This document shows, piece by piece, positions 9,305-17,836 of a DNA stretch of 21,068 nt (the first letter of the stretch is position 1; the number at the start of each line of letters is the position of its first letter). The position numbers and the translations under genes are program-made. The notes under the pieces were generated by a model. That model saw nothing but the letters and a program-made list of their open reading frames with translations. It did no database searches and was not told the DNA's origin. Origin of the DNA: Methanobacterium sp. (GTDB lineage Archaea > Methanobacteriota > Methanobacteria > Methanobacteriales > Methanobacteriaceae); assembly GCA_003162115.1 (NCBI GenBank), contig PMMV01000030.1, forward strand, positions 3,062 to 24,129. The letters are read 5' to 3'.

Positions 9305-9730
9305 TTATTTATTGGAAGTATAATCACCAATATTAAGAAGTTTAAATGCGTCTTCAAGAATTATATGATGATCAAATGCCATTTCAATCCTTGAAACTTC
9401 ATCTACCCCAAAACATTTAACATCTGCAGCATCTGTATCTGCAATTAGCTTTCCACCAATTTTATACCCTAAAAAGCATATGGAGATAATATGCCCTCGT
9501 GGATCCCTATGGGGATCAGAATACACCCCAACTATACCATCTAATTCTATATCAAGACCTGTTTCTTCTTTAGTCTCTCTTATCGCAGCTAATTCGACTG
9601 TTTCCCCATATTCAACAAAACCGCCAGGTAAAGCCCACGATCCCTTGAACGGAGGATTTTTACGTCTTATGAGTACGACTGAGTTACTCTGTGTAATTAG
9701 AGTATCCACAGTTAAAAGAGGATTTTTTAT
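9305..9730 (-). CDS. Nudix hydrolase (ADP-ribose pyrophosphatase-like), probable AUA start
   Basis: A Nudix protein with a complete box, [20 protein letters not shown] followed by ETGL, containing the metal-binding REXXEE glutamates. [14 protein letters not shown] precedes the box, the typical arrangement of archaeal ADP-ribose pyrophosphatase-like enzymes, so it likely cleans up nucleoside diphosphate derivatives. The conventional start would be GTG 9707-9709 (134 aa), but it has no ribosome binding site and would cut off the family's N-terminal strand. Reading upstream in frame gives [11 protein letters not shown], preceded by ATA at 9728-9730, then a TAA stop. AGGAAGTG (9737-9744) lies 6 nt before this ATA. 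I therefore favour an AUA start and a 141-residue product. It follows DUF99 by 58 bp. Substrate unproven. Confidence 0.85.
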   Translation of the reverse strand: MKNPLLTVDTLITQSNSVVLIRRKNPPFKGSWALPGGFVEYGETVELAAIRETKEETGLDIELDGIVGVYSDPHRDPRGHIISICFLGYKIGGKLIADTDAADVKCFGVDEVSRIEMAFDHHIILEDAFKLLNIGDYTSNK

Positions 9731-9788
9731 TTAGAACACTTCCTAAAATTTAACAAGATAATATGTTATCACATACTCAATCTATGGT

Positions 9789-10397
9789 TTAAGCACTTCC
9801 CTTTGATTCCCCAGTTACAATGCCTGCAGCTATGATGTGTGCAACCCTAACAGGTTCAGGTATAGCACTTCGGGTGGTTGAAAGTCTAACTATATCTTCT
9901 GCATCTTCCATTTCAATACCATAAATCTGTATGTAAATTGATTCAGTATTGTCTACCTTGTAAACCTTTCCCGCTTCAAGAACATTGGCCCATCTCTTTT
10001 CCCAATCATCAAATCTTTTCAGTGCCTTTTTGATTCTTTCAAAATTGGGAAGCTTTCGCATTATTACGATAACAGGTACTCCTGTTGATTCGAATATTTT
10101 GCGAATATTTACCAGGTTAAAACCCCCAAATGTAATGCCATCGAGCATGATAACTCCAAGCTGGCCGAGGTTCCTTGAATTCTTAACCATCTCAGTTATC
10201 TTTTCTGTTCCATCTGTACCGTCACCATGGATATAAGTACTTAAAACACCATCTAACCAGTTGCCAGCCCTGAAAACAGTACCCACTAACATGACTTCTT
10301 CATTTGTATGGGAAGGAAATGGGGAATCATCAACTCCCAAAATTCGTATTTCCTTTTTTATTATCCTGAATTTCTTGGTTTCATTTCTTGGTTTCAT
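9789..10397 (-). CDS. DUF99 (UPF0215) family protein, endonuclease V-like fold
   Basis: A 202-residue DUF99 protein (COG1628). Family landmarks are [11 protein letters not shown] (about 17-27), [34 protein letters not shown] and [13 protein letters not shown]. The family is distantly related by fold to endonuclease V, but its biochemical role is not established; I do not claim nuclease activity. It follows rpoL on the same strand and overlaps its end by 17 bp. ATG 10395-10397 has no clear ribosome binding site, so translation probably depends on ribosomes finishing rpoL. The overlap lies in a 13-bp tandem duplication described separately. Confidence 0.88.
   Translation of the reverse strand: MKPRNETKKFRIIKKEIRILGVDDSPFPSHTNEEVMLVGTVFRAGNWLDGVLSTYIHGDGTDGTEKITEMVKNSRNLGQLGVIMLDGITFGGFNLVNIRKIFESTGVPVIVIMRKLPNFERIKKALKRFDDWEKRWANVLEAGKVYKVDNTESIYIQIYGIEMEDAEDIVRLSTTRSAIPEPVRVAHIIAAGIVTGESKGSA
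10371..10396. repeat. Perfect 13-bp tandem repeat at the rpoL/DUF99 junction
   Basis: TTTCTTGGTTTCA occurs twice without a gap (10371-10383 and 10384-10396). On the coding strand each copy reads TGAAACCAAGAAA. One repeat boundary supplies the TGA stop of rpoL, and the ATG of DUF99 lies at the other end. Since 13 is 12 plus 1, the second copy is read one frame away from the first. Confidence 0.97.
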
Positions 10398-10656
10398 CTT
10401 CAGAAGAGCTTATGAGATCCTTGAATTCATCACATCGCAATTTAACTGTTTCTGCTGCTGTTTGAAGTGATTTTTTTGGATTTTTACCCTTAATATATAG
10501 TTTAGGCTGCCCTATAATTGGATGTTCAATTACGTATGCTGCTGCCTCAACATCCTCATCCTCCATAAGCGTCTTTCTTAGAGTGTTGCATAGAGAATGA
10601 GATTCTCCAGTAATCTCTATTTCAAATTCCTTCTTTGTATCCTTAATAACCTTCAT
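10381..10656 (-). CDS. rpoL: DNA-directed RNA polymerase subunit L (Rpo11)
   Basis: A 91-residue RpoL, which pairs with subunit D to form the alpha-like assembly platform of archaeal RNA polymerase. The signature [20 protein letters not shown] and the following [17 protein letters not shown] are clear. A longer open frame extends upstream, but I start at ATG 10654-10656. It lies 1 bp after the csl4 stop codon, has GAGGGG just upstream, and gives the expected [18 protein letters not shown]-terminus. The protein ends in an acidic-basic tail, SSSEDETKK, encoded partly by the tandem repeat shared with DUF99. The csl4-rpoL gene pair is conserved in euryarchaea. Confidence 0.93.
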   Translation of the reverse strand: MKVIKDTKKEFEIEITGESHSLCNTLRKTLMEDEDVEAAAYVIEHPIIGQPKLYIKGKNPKKSLQTAAETVKLRCDEFKDLISSSEDETKK

Positions 10657-10657
10657 A

Positions 10658-11227
10658 TTACCCCTCATATTTAGAAGAAAGATTTCTTCTTTCTTTATTT
10701 CCACAATTTGGACATTCGACTTCGTTTTTACTTATCTGTTTCATGTAGTGCCTGCATTTAGTACACATGGCCTTCAAAACACCGAGTTCATCCTCGGCTG
10801 TAGTAAGATCAACGTTGTCTATGCCTATTATTTTGGTCACCTTGGCCTCAATAATATCCCCTATTCTGAACTCATCGGTTAACTTTGCTACATAACCTTT
10901 TTGGGCTTGGGAAATATGTATTCCTCCTGAAAAGGATGTAACAAGACCTCTGCTGTTATCTTTAATACTGTCCAGTTTTATAAGGGCCCTCTGACCTCTT
11001 ACATCCGATACCTGTCCAACAACAACCACTCCATTTCTAAGCATCGAGGGAGAACTGGTTTTTGGTATAATTGATATTTTCTTGTTTTTATTGTCTACCG
11101 AGACTGTTCCTGCAACTAGGGATATTATCTTACCTTCATCTTCATAAGTCCATTCTGATGGAACAAACTCTTCAGTAACTCCCAAAGCATCCCCGGGCAA
11201 TACGAAATCTCCAGATTTGGTTTTCAT
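10658..11227 (-). CDS. csl4: Exosome subunit Csl4
   Basis: A 189-residue Csl4, one of the RNA-binding cap proteins of the archaeal exosome, which recruits DnaG and substrates for 3'-5' degradation or tailing. It has the N-terminal domain ([20 protein letters not shown]), a central S1 domain (about 62-148, with [15 protein letters not shown] and GGIHISQA), and a C-terminal zinc ribbon with C155, C158, C172 and C175. ATG 11225-11227 follows TTGAGGTGAATAT, a strong ribosome binding site. It opens the csl4-rpoL-DUF99-Nudix group. The 196-bp AT-rich spacer upstream (11228-11423) should hold its promoter. Confidence 0.94.
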   Translation of the reverse strand: MKTKSGDFVLPGDALGVTEEFVPSEWTYEDEGKIISLVAGTVSVDNKNKKISIIPKTSSPSMLRNGVVVVGQVSDVRGQRALIKLDSIKDNSRGLVTSFSGGIHISQAQKGYVAKLTDEFRIGDIIEAKVTKIIGIDNVDLTTAEDELGVLKAMCTKCRHYMKQISKNEVECPNCGNKERRNLSSKYEG

Positions 11228-11423
11228 ATATTCACCTCAACTTAAAATAAGTACTAATCATCCATCATCTTGTAATCCACACATTTAGAATTTTAAATGA
11301 AATTCATTTTTCTATCTATACTGTTATAGTGACTTACTATTTGAGTTTCATCTTTATATAGTTAGTATTAATATAAGATTTGAATTTTTAAATTCCATCT
11401 TATTTATTTCTTGTTATCCTATT

Positions 11424-12419
11424 TCATCCACTATATTTAATTTCATCTATTTCGTAGTCTTCCCATTTCCTCTTACCAATAGCAATTTCAAGCTCTTGAG
11501 GAGTCATTAATGGTTTTTTATACATTTCAGAATCGTCAATTGCAATTCTTGGGCATGCTGTCATTACAAATGCATCAAGATCCATAAATGGTATCAAGAG
11601 ATCGGGCGAAACATCATCAAGAAGTAATATAAATCCTTCCCTATCCACATCTTTCAAAATATTTTTTAGGTTCTTTGCAAGTTCCAATCTAGATTGACCC
11701 TTCTTGGTGGAAACTATAATTCCAAATCGTTTGGCATCCATGGCCTTTGCTATCCTAGCAGAACGAATCCTCAATATCCTATTTGCAAATTCGTCTATTT
11801 TCCTTGCTTCTCCAAGGTAAGGATCTGCAACAATTACAGTTTTGTCTGTAAAAAGTTTAATCCCCAATGGATGGAAGTTCCCGCTTCCAATGTAAAGAAA
11901 TGCATCAGCATCAAGATTTTTTATAGCTGAAAAATTGCAGCCCAATACCTGTCCTTTAGTTGTTCCTGATCCTTTATCCATCAAAATCTCTTTACCATTC
12001 TGTTCAATAAAATCTGCAACTTCGTTTACTAAATGTAGATGTTGAATTGTAGTTACAAGTCCTATTTTCTCATAACCTTCTAGCAGGCGAATAGAGCTTT
12101 TTACACATCCGAGCAAATCCATGTTAGATCGGGCGTCAACAAAAATTACAGGGAGATCGTAATCTATTGGTAGTGGCCTGTGTCCAAAATGAACCAGAAC
12201 ATCTACTAAATCCCCCATGTCCACATCTGCCACATCACAAGCGCCATAACATGGATCAGCAGATATTATCACAATTACGCCTGTTCCTTCTTCTATTTGT
12301 CTTGCAATTTTTATCGCATGGACTTTAAGACCTTCTGGAAATTGGAGACCAACCTTTTCTGCTTTTAAATCTTTGATCTTTTTTATAACATCAACTATCT
12401 CAAGTTCGTGGTTTGACAT
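11424..12419 (-). CDS. dph2: Diphthamide biosynthesis enzyme Dph2
   Basis: A 331-residue archaeal Dph2, a non-canonical [4Fe-4S] radical-SAM enzyme that cleaves SAM to a 3-amino-3-carboxypropyl radical and attaches it to a histidine of elongation factor 2. The three cluster cysteines, one per repeated domain, are visible: C61 in PCYGACD, C161 in VLGCNFSA and C289 in [11 protein letters not shown]. Other family motifs are [10 protein letters not shown] (about 23-32) and HFGHRPLP (77-84). ATG 12417-12419 follows AAGGATGGTCGA. It lies 33 bp after hpt on the same strand and is likely co-transcribed with it. Archaea use a Dph2 homodimer, so one gene is enough. Confidence 0.95.
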   Translation of the reverse strand: MSNHELEIVDVIKKIKDLKAEKVGLQFPEGLKVHAIKIARQIEEGTGVIVIISADPCYGACDVADVDMGDLVDVLVHFGHRPLPIDYDLPVIFVDARSNMDLLGCVKSSIRLLEGYEKIGLVTTIQHLHLVNEVADFIEQNGKEILMDKGSGTTKGQVLGCNFSAIKNLDADAFLYIGSGNFHPLGIKLFTDKTVIVADPYLGEARKIDEFANRILRIRSARIAKAMDAKRFGIIVSTKKGQSRLELAKNLKNILKDVDREGFILLLDDVSPDLLIPFMDLDAFVMTACPRIAIDDSEMYKKPLMTPQELEIAIGKRKWEDYEIDEIKYSG

Positions 12420-12452
12420 TCGACCATCCTTTGGTTAATTAATATGGATTAA

Positions 12453-13022
12453 TTATTCTGAAACACTTCCTTCTATTACAACTCTTCCTTCTAGAATATT
12501 CACCTTTACCAGGCTTTTAACAGTAAATCCTGTTTCTCTTTTAACTATATCCTTCCCATTACCCTTTTCTATTACAACCATCACGTCAACAATCTCTACA
12601 TCCATTTGTTTAAGGGCATTTAGAACCGCTATCATGGTCCCTCCGGTACTAACTACATCATCTATAAGGATTATTCTATCACCCTTGTGTAAACCGTTTA
12701 TATAGAGCTCTCCTTGGCTGTACCCCGTTATTTGATGGACAGGTACCTCACCATCCAGACCATAAACACGTTTTCTAACTACAACAAATGGTATTCTAGT
12801 TTTTATGGATAGTGCCGTTGCTATATGTATTCCCATTGCCTCCACACACACTATTTTATCTACTTCCATGTTTCCAAATCTTGAAATTCCCTCAGCAGCT
12901 TCTTCAAGTATTGAAGGTTCAACCAGAGGTATACCATCGGTAATTGGATGAACAAAATAATTGTATTCGCCTTTTTTTATTACAGGTGCTTTAATTAAGC
13001 TGATCTTAAGTTTTTCTAGCAT
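12453..13022 (-). CDS. hpt: Hypoxanthine/guanine phosphoribosyltransferase
   Basis: A 189-residue purine salvage enzyme of the archaeal Hpt type, which transfers ribose-5-phosphate from PRPP to hypoxanthine or guanine. The PRPP-binding loop [14 protein letters not shown] is at residues 117-130. The segment [21 protein letters not shown] (about 58-78), the [20 protein letters not shown] stretch and the overall length fit the archaeal enzyme, which is closer in architecture to adenine PRTases. Base specificity cannot be settled from sequence alone. ATG 13020-13022 follows GGTGATAAA. A TATA-like stretch TTTTAAATATAATAA (about 13068-13082, minus strand) lies upstream. It is first in an operon with dph2. 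Confidence 0.92.
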   Translation of the reverse strand: MLEKLKISLIKAPVIKKGEYNYFVHPITDGIPLVEPSILEEAAEGISRFGNMEVDKIVCVEAMGIHIATALSIKTRIPFVVVRKRVYGLDGEVPVHQITGYSQGELYINGLHKGDRIILIDDVVSTGGTMIAVLNALKQMDVEIVDVMVVIEKGNGKDIVKRETGFTVKSLVKVNILEGRVVIEGSVSE

Positions 13023-13414
13023 TTTATCACCGGATCATCGTATTATCTGAATTAGGAGGTCAATATTATTATATTTAAAATAATTATATCCCCATTAAAC
13101 CCAAAAGAGTTTGAATGGTTATATTCATTAATCAAGATATTATAATATGCATGAATATTTTTGTATAGATTATCAAAATTTAATTTATATCTGAGCAAAT
13201 TTATATTAACACGTTGAATATCTTAAGATAAAAACATTCTTTTTTTTTTTAAGAGTCACTATTATATAATATGAAAAGAAATTTATTGGCACTAAAAATC
13301 TAAATATAAAAAACAATTAATATGTAATTTTTAAGATCAATAGATAATCAACCAAATTTGATAAATATAAAATTTTAAAATTAAAACAGTATTTCTTAAA
13401 AAACTGGTGAGAAT
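13023..13414. promoter_or_regulatory. 392-bp AT-rich divergent promoter region between hpt and srp54
   Basis: No convincing gene. The left end holds the hpt promoter (minus strand, TTTTAAATATAATAA around 13068-13082) and the right end the srp54 promoter. The middle is very AT-rich and contains a T11 run (13240-13250). This could end a short plus-strand transcript, although I can identify no RNA gene before it. An AGGAGGT at 13054-13060 has no ATG-initiated frame after it. Confidence 0.5.
13352..13377 (+). promoter_or_regulatory. srp54 promoter (BRE/TATA-like)
   Basis: CCAAATTTG followed by ATAAATATAAAATTTTA lies about 40-60 bp before the srp54 ATG. The purine-poor BRE position is not ideal, but the TATA core and spacing suit a leader of roughly 25 nt that still contains the GGTGAGAAT ribosome binding site. 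Confidence 0.4.
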
Positions 13415-14746
13415 ATGTTGGGCAATCTAGGGAAAAATCTGACCAAAACAATGAAAAAACTGGCAGGAATGTCCATAATCGACGAAAAGGTTGTGAAAGA
13501 GGTCATTAAGGATATTCAAAGGGCCCTTATTCAGTCAGATGTGAACATAAAGCTGGTTTTAAAGCTTTCCAAAACTATAGAAGATCGATCTTTGAATGAA
13601 GAACCTCCAAAGGGTGTAACTCCAAAGGAACACGTAGTAAAAATAGTTTACGAAGAACTGGTTAACCTACTCGGCGCAACTGCCCAGGAAGTAGAGATCG
13701 ATAAAAAACCCTATAAAATACTTTTCATGGGACTTCAAGGAAGCGGTAAGACAACATCCATAGGCAAAATAACCCGTTACTTGCAGAAAAAGGGTTTCAA
13801 TCCTGCAATTATTAGTACAGACACTTGGAGACCAGCTGCATATGAACAGCTCTTACAGTTAACCGAGAATATGAATGTTCCAGTTTATGGAGATGCAGAA
13901 AACAAAGACGCATTAGATCTAGCTAAAAAAGGTTTAAAAGAATTTAAAAAGAATGATGTTATAATAATTGATACTGCAGGACGCCACAAAGAAGAAAAGG
14001 ATTTATTAAACGAAATGGATAGTATTTCTTCTGTTGTTAAACCAGATGAAGTTATAATGGTCATTGACGGGACTATAGGACAACAGGCAAGAGAACAGGC
14101 TCTTGCATTTAACAACACAACTAAAATAGGTTCTATAATAATAACCAAATTAGATGGCTCTGCCAAGGGTGGAGGGGCTCTTTCAGCAGTAGCTGAAATA
14201 GGAGCACCCATAAAGTTCATAGGAACCGGTGAAAGAGTTGAAGACTTTGAAGCCTTCGATCCGGATCGTTTTATTTCAAGGTTACTTGGAATGGGAGATA
14301 TTAGATCCTTGCTTGAACGTGCAGAAGAAATAGCGGAGACAGATGCGGATATGGGATCCGTTGATGCAATGCTCAGTGGTAAATTCACACTAAAAGACAT
14401 GTATTCCCAGTTTGAGATGATGAATAAAATGGGCCCTATGCAACAGGTAATGAACATGATCCCTGGAGCTGGAGGCAAACTTCCTAAAAATGCTTCCCAA
14501 GTAACAGAGGAAAAACTGGCAAAGTATAAGATACTTATGGACTCCATGACAGAACACGAACTAGAACATCCCGAAGTAATAAAACAATCCCGGGTCAAAA
14601 GGATAGCTAGGGGATCTGGTATGAGAAATGAAGACGTTAAAGAACTTTTAAAATATTATAATGTCACTAAAAAAGCAATGAAAGGCTTTGGAAAAAGGAA
14701 AATGGGCGGTCCACTGGGGCAAATGATGAAACAGATGATGAGATAA
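13415..14746 (+). CDS. srp54: Signal recognition particle protein SRP54
   Basis: A 443-residue SRP54, the GTPase that binds signal sequences and SRP RNA and delivers ribosomes to FtsY at the membrane. The N domain covers about residues 1-95. The G domain shows the P-loop GLQGSGKTT (106-114), DTWRPAA (136-142), DTAGRH (186-191) and [11 protein letters not shown] (244-254). The methionine-rich M domain runs from about residue 320 to the C-terminus ([31 protein letters not shown]) and ends GQMMKQMMR. The length is normal. ATG 13415-13417 follows GGTGAGAAT. It is the first plus-strand gene after the divergent promoter region and appears monocistronic, with about 150 bp before the next gene. Confidence 0.97.
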   Translation: MLGNLGKNLTKTMKKLAGMSIIDEKVVKEVIKDIQRALIQSDVNIKLVLKLSKTIEDRSLNEEPPKGVTPKEHVVKIVYEELVNLLGATAQEVEIDKKPYKILFMGLQGSGKTTSIGKITRYLQKKGFNPAIISTDTWRPAAYEQLLQLTENMNVPVYGDAENKDALDLAKKGLKEFKKNDVIIIDTAGRHKEEKDLLNEMDSISSVVKPDEVIMVIDGTIGQQAREQALAFNNTTKIGSIIITKLDGSAKGGGALSAVAEIGAPIKFIGTGERVEDFEAFDPDRFISRLLGMGDIRSLLERAEEIAETDADMGSVDAMLSGKFTLKDMYSQFEMMNKMGPMQQVMNMIPGAGGKLPKNASQVTEEKLAKYKILMDSMTEHELEHPEVIKQSRVKRIARGSGMRNEDVKELLKYYNVTKKAMKGFGKRKMGGPLGQMMKQMMR

Positions 14747-14912
14747 ACACTCTGATCCACTTCTAAAGAAAATTAAAGTATTAATGAGTATAAATATATT
14801 CTCTTTTAAATTATCGTTTATTATTGGACAATATTAATATTACTCCAAAGATTGAATTCAAATTTAATGATAATACTCATTTAAGCGATTATTATAGTTG
14901 TGGATGGTAAAA

Positions 14913-16136
14913 ATGGAGCCTCAAATTAAAGATAAAATATTGAAGATCATTGAAATAACTGAAGGAAATATATGTAACCTATGTCTTGGTAGAAGTTTCT
15001 CCAAAACCGTTAAAGGACCTGGAAATCTGATCCGGGGTGAATACTTGAGAAACATCGTTGAAGAGTCCAATAAAAACATTCCTAAAAGTTCTGCCTGTTA
15101 TATCTGCAAAGATCTATTCAATGATCTGGATACAATGATCGAAAGGGTTATAGATGTTCTTGAAACTGAGGAAATTCAGTTTTTCAATTTCCTAATAGGA
15201 TGTCGAGTGGATTCTGAGACACTTTTAAAGGAGGAATATATCTACGATAAATTTAATCTAGATGTTGAAAACATAAAAAAAGAAATAAACAGAGAAATTG
15301 GCAAAGAACTATCATTAAGACTGTCTAAAGAAGTTGAATTTGATAATCCCAATCTGGTTTTAATAGTGGATTTCAAAACTGGTAAAATAGAAACTCAAAT
15401 AAATCCCATTTTCATAGAAAGTCGTTACAGAAAACTTATTAGAGGAATTCCTCAGACTAAGTGGCCTTGCAGTAAATGCAAGGGCAAAGGTTGTGAAAAC
15501 TGCAACTACACAGGTAAGATGTATCCTGAAACAGTAGAAGAACTCATATCAGAAGACGCAATAAAAGCTGCAAACGGAACAGGTGCTAAATTTCATGGAG
15601 CCGGTCGTGAAGATATCGATGTCAAGATGCTCGGCAGTGGAAGAACCTTCGTCCTAGAGATAAAGGAGCCTAAGATCCGTGAAATCGATCTAAAACATCT
15701 TGAAGAATCTATAAATGAACATGCTGAGGGCAAAGTGGAAATTTCAGAAATGAAATTTGTAGACAAAAAGCGAAAAGCAGAGATAAAAGAATCTTCAAGG
15801 GACACTTACAAAGTTTACAAGGCTACAGTAGAACTTGGAGATGAAATTGATACATCTATTCTAGATTCATTGAAATCTATGAAGATCATCAATCAAAGAA
15901 CACCAATAAGAGTATCCCACAGACGTGCTGATAAAATACGTACAAGAGAAGTAACGAAACTTGAATATAAAAAGCTTGATTCTAAGATGTTAGAACTTAT
16001 AATAGAATGTGAAGGAGGTCTTTATATTAAAGAACTTATTTCCGGGGATGAAAACAGAAGCAAGCCAAGTGTATCAGAAATACTCGGTACCAATGCAAGA
16101 TGTGTAAAACTTGATGTTCTAGATGTAAACATTTAA
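14913..16136 (+). CDS. pus10: tRNA pseudouridine synthase Pus10
   Basis: A 407-residue Pus10, which forms pseudouridine 54 and 55 in the T loop of archaeal tRNAs. An N-terminal cysteine cluster (C21, C24, C62, C65) belongs to the THUMP-containing accessory domain. A second cluster, CSKCKGKGCENC (186-197), sits in the catalytic domain. The catalytic motif is FHGAGREDIDVKMLGSGR, with the Asp of RED (about D234) the likely nucleophile. In-frame TTG (14898) and ATG (14904) lie upstream, but GGATGG only five nucleotides before ATG 14913 makes that the best start. The last strand, RCVKLDVLDVNI, is typical. The gene stands alone between srp54 and the rpl21e operon. Confidence 0.93.
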   Translation: MEPQIKDKILKIIEITEGNICNLCLGRSFSKTVKGPGNLIRGEYLRNIVEESNKNIPKSSACYICKDLFNDLDTMIERVIDVLETEEIQFFNFLIGCRVDSETLLKEEYIYDKFNLDVENIKKEINREIGKELSLRLSKEVEFDNPNLVLIVDFKTGKIETQINPIFIESRYRKLIRGIPQTKWPCSKCKGKGCENCNYTGKMYPETVEELISEDAIKAANGTGAKFHGAGREDIDVKMLGSGRTFVLEIKEPKIREIDLKHLEESINEHAEGKVEISEMKFVDKKRKAEIKESSRDTYKVYKATVELGDEIDTSILDSLKSMKIINQRTPIRVSHRRADKIRTREVTKLEYKKLDSKMLELIIECEGGLYIKELISGDENRSKPSVSEILGTNARCVKLDVLDVNI

Positions 16137-16438
16137 AGTATGAGAATGAATAGTATTATATAGTTATAAAAAATCAAAATATATATTTACATCCCATTGC
16201 AATATTCAACAAATAAAATTTGAAAATTCATTAAAATAGGTTTTGTATCAAATAATCTGATTTAAACGAATTTTATCATCAAATATTGGATCAGTGCACT
16301 GTTTGGGTTAAATTGAGAATATTAAATTTATTGAGTAAAAAATTGAAACCAAATTTTAGATGTTTTGGTAGATATTTAATAAACTGACATATAGTCATCT
16401 TAATGCAGACCCTTTAAGGGTTTTGGAGGTTTAAAAAT
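16137..16438 (+). promoter_or_regulatory. 302-bp gene-free region with the rpl21e promoter and leader
   Basis: No credible coding frame on either strand. The right part holds a TATA-like box, GATATTTAATAAAC (16371-16384), about 55-68 bp before the rpl21e ATG. Inside the expected leader is an odd palindrome, ACCCTT-T-AAGGGT (16409-16421), just before the ribosome binding site GGAGGT (16425-16430). The palindrome could form a tiny hairpin near the site or be an operator; it may also be chance. Confidence 0.4.
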
Positions 16439-16732
16439 ATGGTAAAAAGATCAAAAGGTTCAAGAAGTAAAACACGTTACAAGCTTAGAAAGACTATAAG
16501 AGTAGGTAGAACAAACCCTATAACCAAAAAAATACAAACCTTCGATGAAAGTGATATTGTTCACATAATAATCGATCCAAGTATTCACAAAGGTCAACCA
16601 CACCCACGTTTCCATGGAAAAACGGGTAAAGTTGAAGATAAACGGGGAAGCGCTTACATAGTAGAAATAAACGATGGCAATAAAGCTAAAAAATTAATAA
16701 TCAGACCAGAACATCTTAAAATGCAAGAGTGA
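16439..16732 (+). CDS. 50S ribosomal protein L21e
   Basis: A 97-residue L21e. It opens with a basic tail, [18 protein letters not shown], followed by the SH3-like barrel with [20 protein letters not shown] and [19 protein letters not shown]. This is the normal size and architecture of archaeal L21e, which lies near the central protuberance of the large subunit. ATG 16439-16441 follows TTGGAGGTTTAAAAAT. It is the first gene of a conserved euryarchaeal operon with RNA polymerase subunit F (4 bp downstream), DUF655 and rsmA. Confidence 0.95.
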   Translation: MVKRSKGSRSKTRYKLRKTIRVGRTNPITKKIQTFDESDIVHIIIDPSIHKGQPHPRFHGKTGKVEDKRGSAYIVEINDGNKAKKLIIRPEHLKMQE

Positions 16733-16736
16733 TTTG

Positions 16737-17069
16737 ATGATTGGAAAAAAAGTCATTGAAACCGACCCCATCACTATTGCAGAAGCTAAACAAATGCTTG
16801 AAGAAAGTTCAGAGTCTTACGATCCAACATACGAACAGAATCTTGCAATGGATCATGTAACCAAGTTTTCAAAACTTGATGTAAAAACTGCTAAGAAGCT
16901 TGTTAGCGAGCTTCAGGAAATAATAAAAAAAACACAAGCTATAAAAATAGCTGATATCATGCCGCTTGATCTAGCAGATCTGAGGTTGATATTTGCAAAG
17001 GAAAGGGGTTCACACAAAAAAGAAGAGTTAGAACAGATTTTAGAGATAGTGAACAAGTATAGAGAGTAA
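16737..17069 (+). CDS. rpoF: DNA-directed RNA polymerase subunit Rpo4 (F)
   Basis: A 110-residue homolog of Rpb4, which with Rpo7 (E) forms the stalk of archaeal RNA polymerase. The N-terminal tip MIGKKVIETDPITIAEAKQM and the HRDC-like helical core (TYEQNLAMDHVTKFSKLD, KIADIMPLDLADLRLIFAKE) match the family. An in-frame TTG directly precedes, but ATG 16737 gives the expected N-terminus and sits behind GAGTGATTTG, made from the end of rpl21e, so translation is coupled. No Rpo7 gene is in this window, which is normal for euryarchaea. Confidence 0.92.
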   Translation: MIGKKVIETDPITIAEAKQMLEESSESYDPTYEQNLAMDHVTKFSKLDVKTAKKLVSELQEIIKKTQAIKIADIMPLDLADLRLIFAKERGSHKKEELEQILEIVNKYRE

Positions 17070-17135
17070 TACTGAATTGATTCCGTTTGGAACATTCAAA
17101 ACTTTAGAAATATAAATAACCATCCGGGTGGTTTG

Positions 17136-17717
17136 ATGGAAGATCATGCAATTATCCTTGATTATCTTCCTTTAGGTTATGTTAAGGAAGGTAAACCTTC
17201 ATTTAAAAGGAAGCCCATAGCTCAAGCTGTGGGAACAGAAGAATTCACCCTTCTTGAACTCATTCCCAAGGAAAGGGTTCAGCTGGACATACATGAACGA
17301 GTTTACATAGGTCCAGGTAAGCGGGATGAAATAGCCCGTGTAAACAGCAGATTAAAGTATGATAAGCTAACTACAACTGCAAGGGTAGAGTTGGATTATG
17401 TTATCGAAGAAATAATAAAAGAAAATGAGGACAAGTTCATTGAATTCTTTAACGAAGCAGGCCCAATTTCAACCAGGTTACACCAACTTGAATTATTGCC
17501 TGGAATAGGTAAGAAGCATATGTGGGATATTATAAACGCTCGAAAAGAAGCTAAATTCACTAGCTTCGAAGATATAAAAGACCGCGTAAGCATGCTTGCT
17601 GAACCAGTTAAACTCATCGCAAAACGAGTTCATCTAGAACTAGAAGCAGGCGAAGAAAGAAAGGGAAAAATGAAATACATACTATTCACAAGACCCCCAA
17701 AACCTAAAAAAGCTTAA
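17136..17717 (+). CDS. DUF655 family predicted nucleic-acid-binding protein
   Basis: A 193-residue DUF655 protein (COG1491), conserved in archaea next to Rpo4 and RsmA. The N-terminal half looks like an OB-type barrel: HAIILDYLPLGYV at the start, FTLLELIPKERVQLDIHERV, then YIGPGKRDEIARV. The C-terminal half has a helix-hairpin-helix, LELLPGIGKKHMWDIINARK, and a basic end, RPPKPKKA. Function is unproven; RNA binding in ribosome or tRNA metabolism is the usual prediction. I start at ATG 17136, which is behind GGGTGG at 4-nt spacing, not the overlapping TTG 17133. It lies 66 bp after rpo4 and is followed by a T8 tract. Confidence 0.9.
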   Translation: MEDHAIILDYLPLGYVKEGKPSFKRKPIAQAVGTEEFTLLELIPKERVQLDIHERVYIGPGKRDEIARVNSRLKYDKLTTTARVELDYVIEEIIKENEDKFIEFFNEAGPISTRLHQLELLPGIGKKHMWDIINARKEAKFTSFEDIKDRVSMLAEPVKLIAKRVHLELEAGEERKGKMKYILFTRPPKPKKA

Positions 17718-17724
17718 TTCCCTA

Positions 17725-17732
17725 TTTTTTTT
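17725..17732 (+). terminator. T8 terminator after DUF655
   Basis: CCTATTTTTTTTAATTTTG follows the DUF655 stop by 7 bp, giving a T8 and then a T4. It may end the rpl21e operon, leaving rsmA on its own promoter (TAAATAATTATATGG at about 17794-17808), or act as a partial terminator. Confidence 0.5.
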
Positions 17733-17836
17733 AATTTTGTAAGTTTCTGTTGATTTTTATCTATATCATGTCGATATCTTACAGATTTGTACATTAAATA
17801 ATTATATGGTCAAAATCTTAGGAGTTAATAGTTTAT

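Noticed and set aside
10657..10704. Longer RpoL with 16 extra N-terminal residues
   Set aside because: The extension overlaps the csl4 zinc-ribbon end in another frame, while ATG 10656 has its own GAGGGG site and the normal family N-terminus.
13054..13145. AGGAGGT followed by a short frame beginning with ATT codons
   Set aside because: A good ribosome-binding-like string, but only a roughly 28-codon frame with no standard start codon in the hpt promoter region; on the other strand it is simply the hpt leader.
13885..14598. Long antisense frame (237 codons) inside srp54
   Set aside because: It is the reverse-strand shadow of a well-conserved GTPase gene; its Ser/Ile/Pro-rich translation has no domain character and no ribosome binding site.
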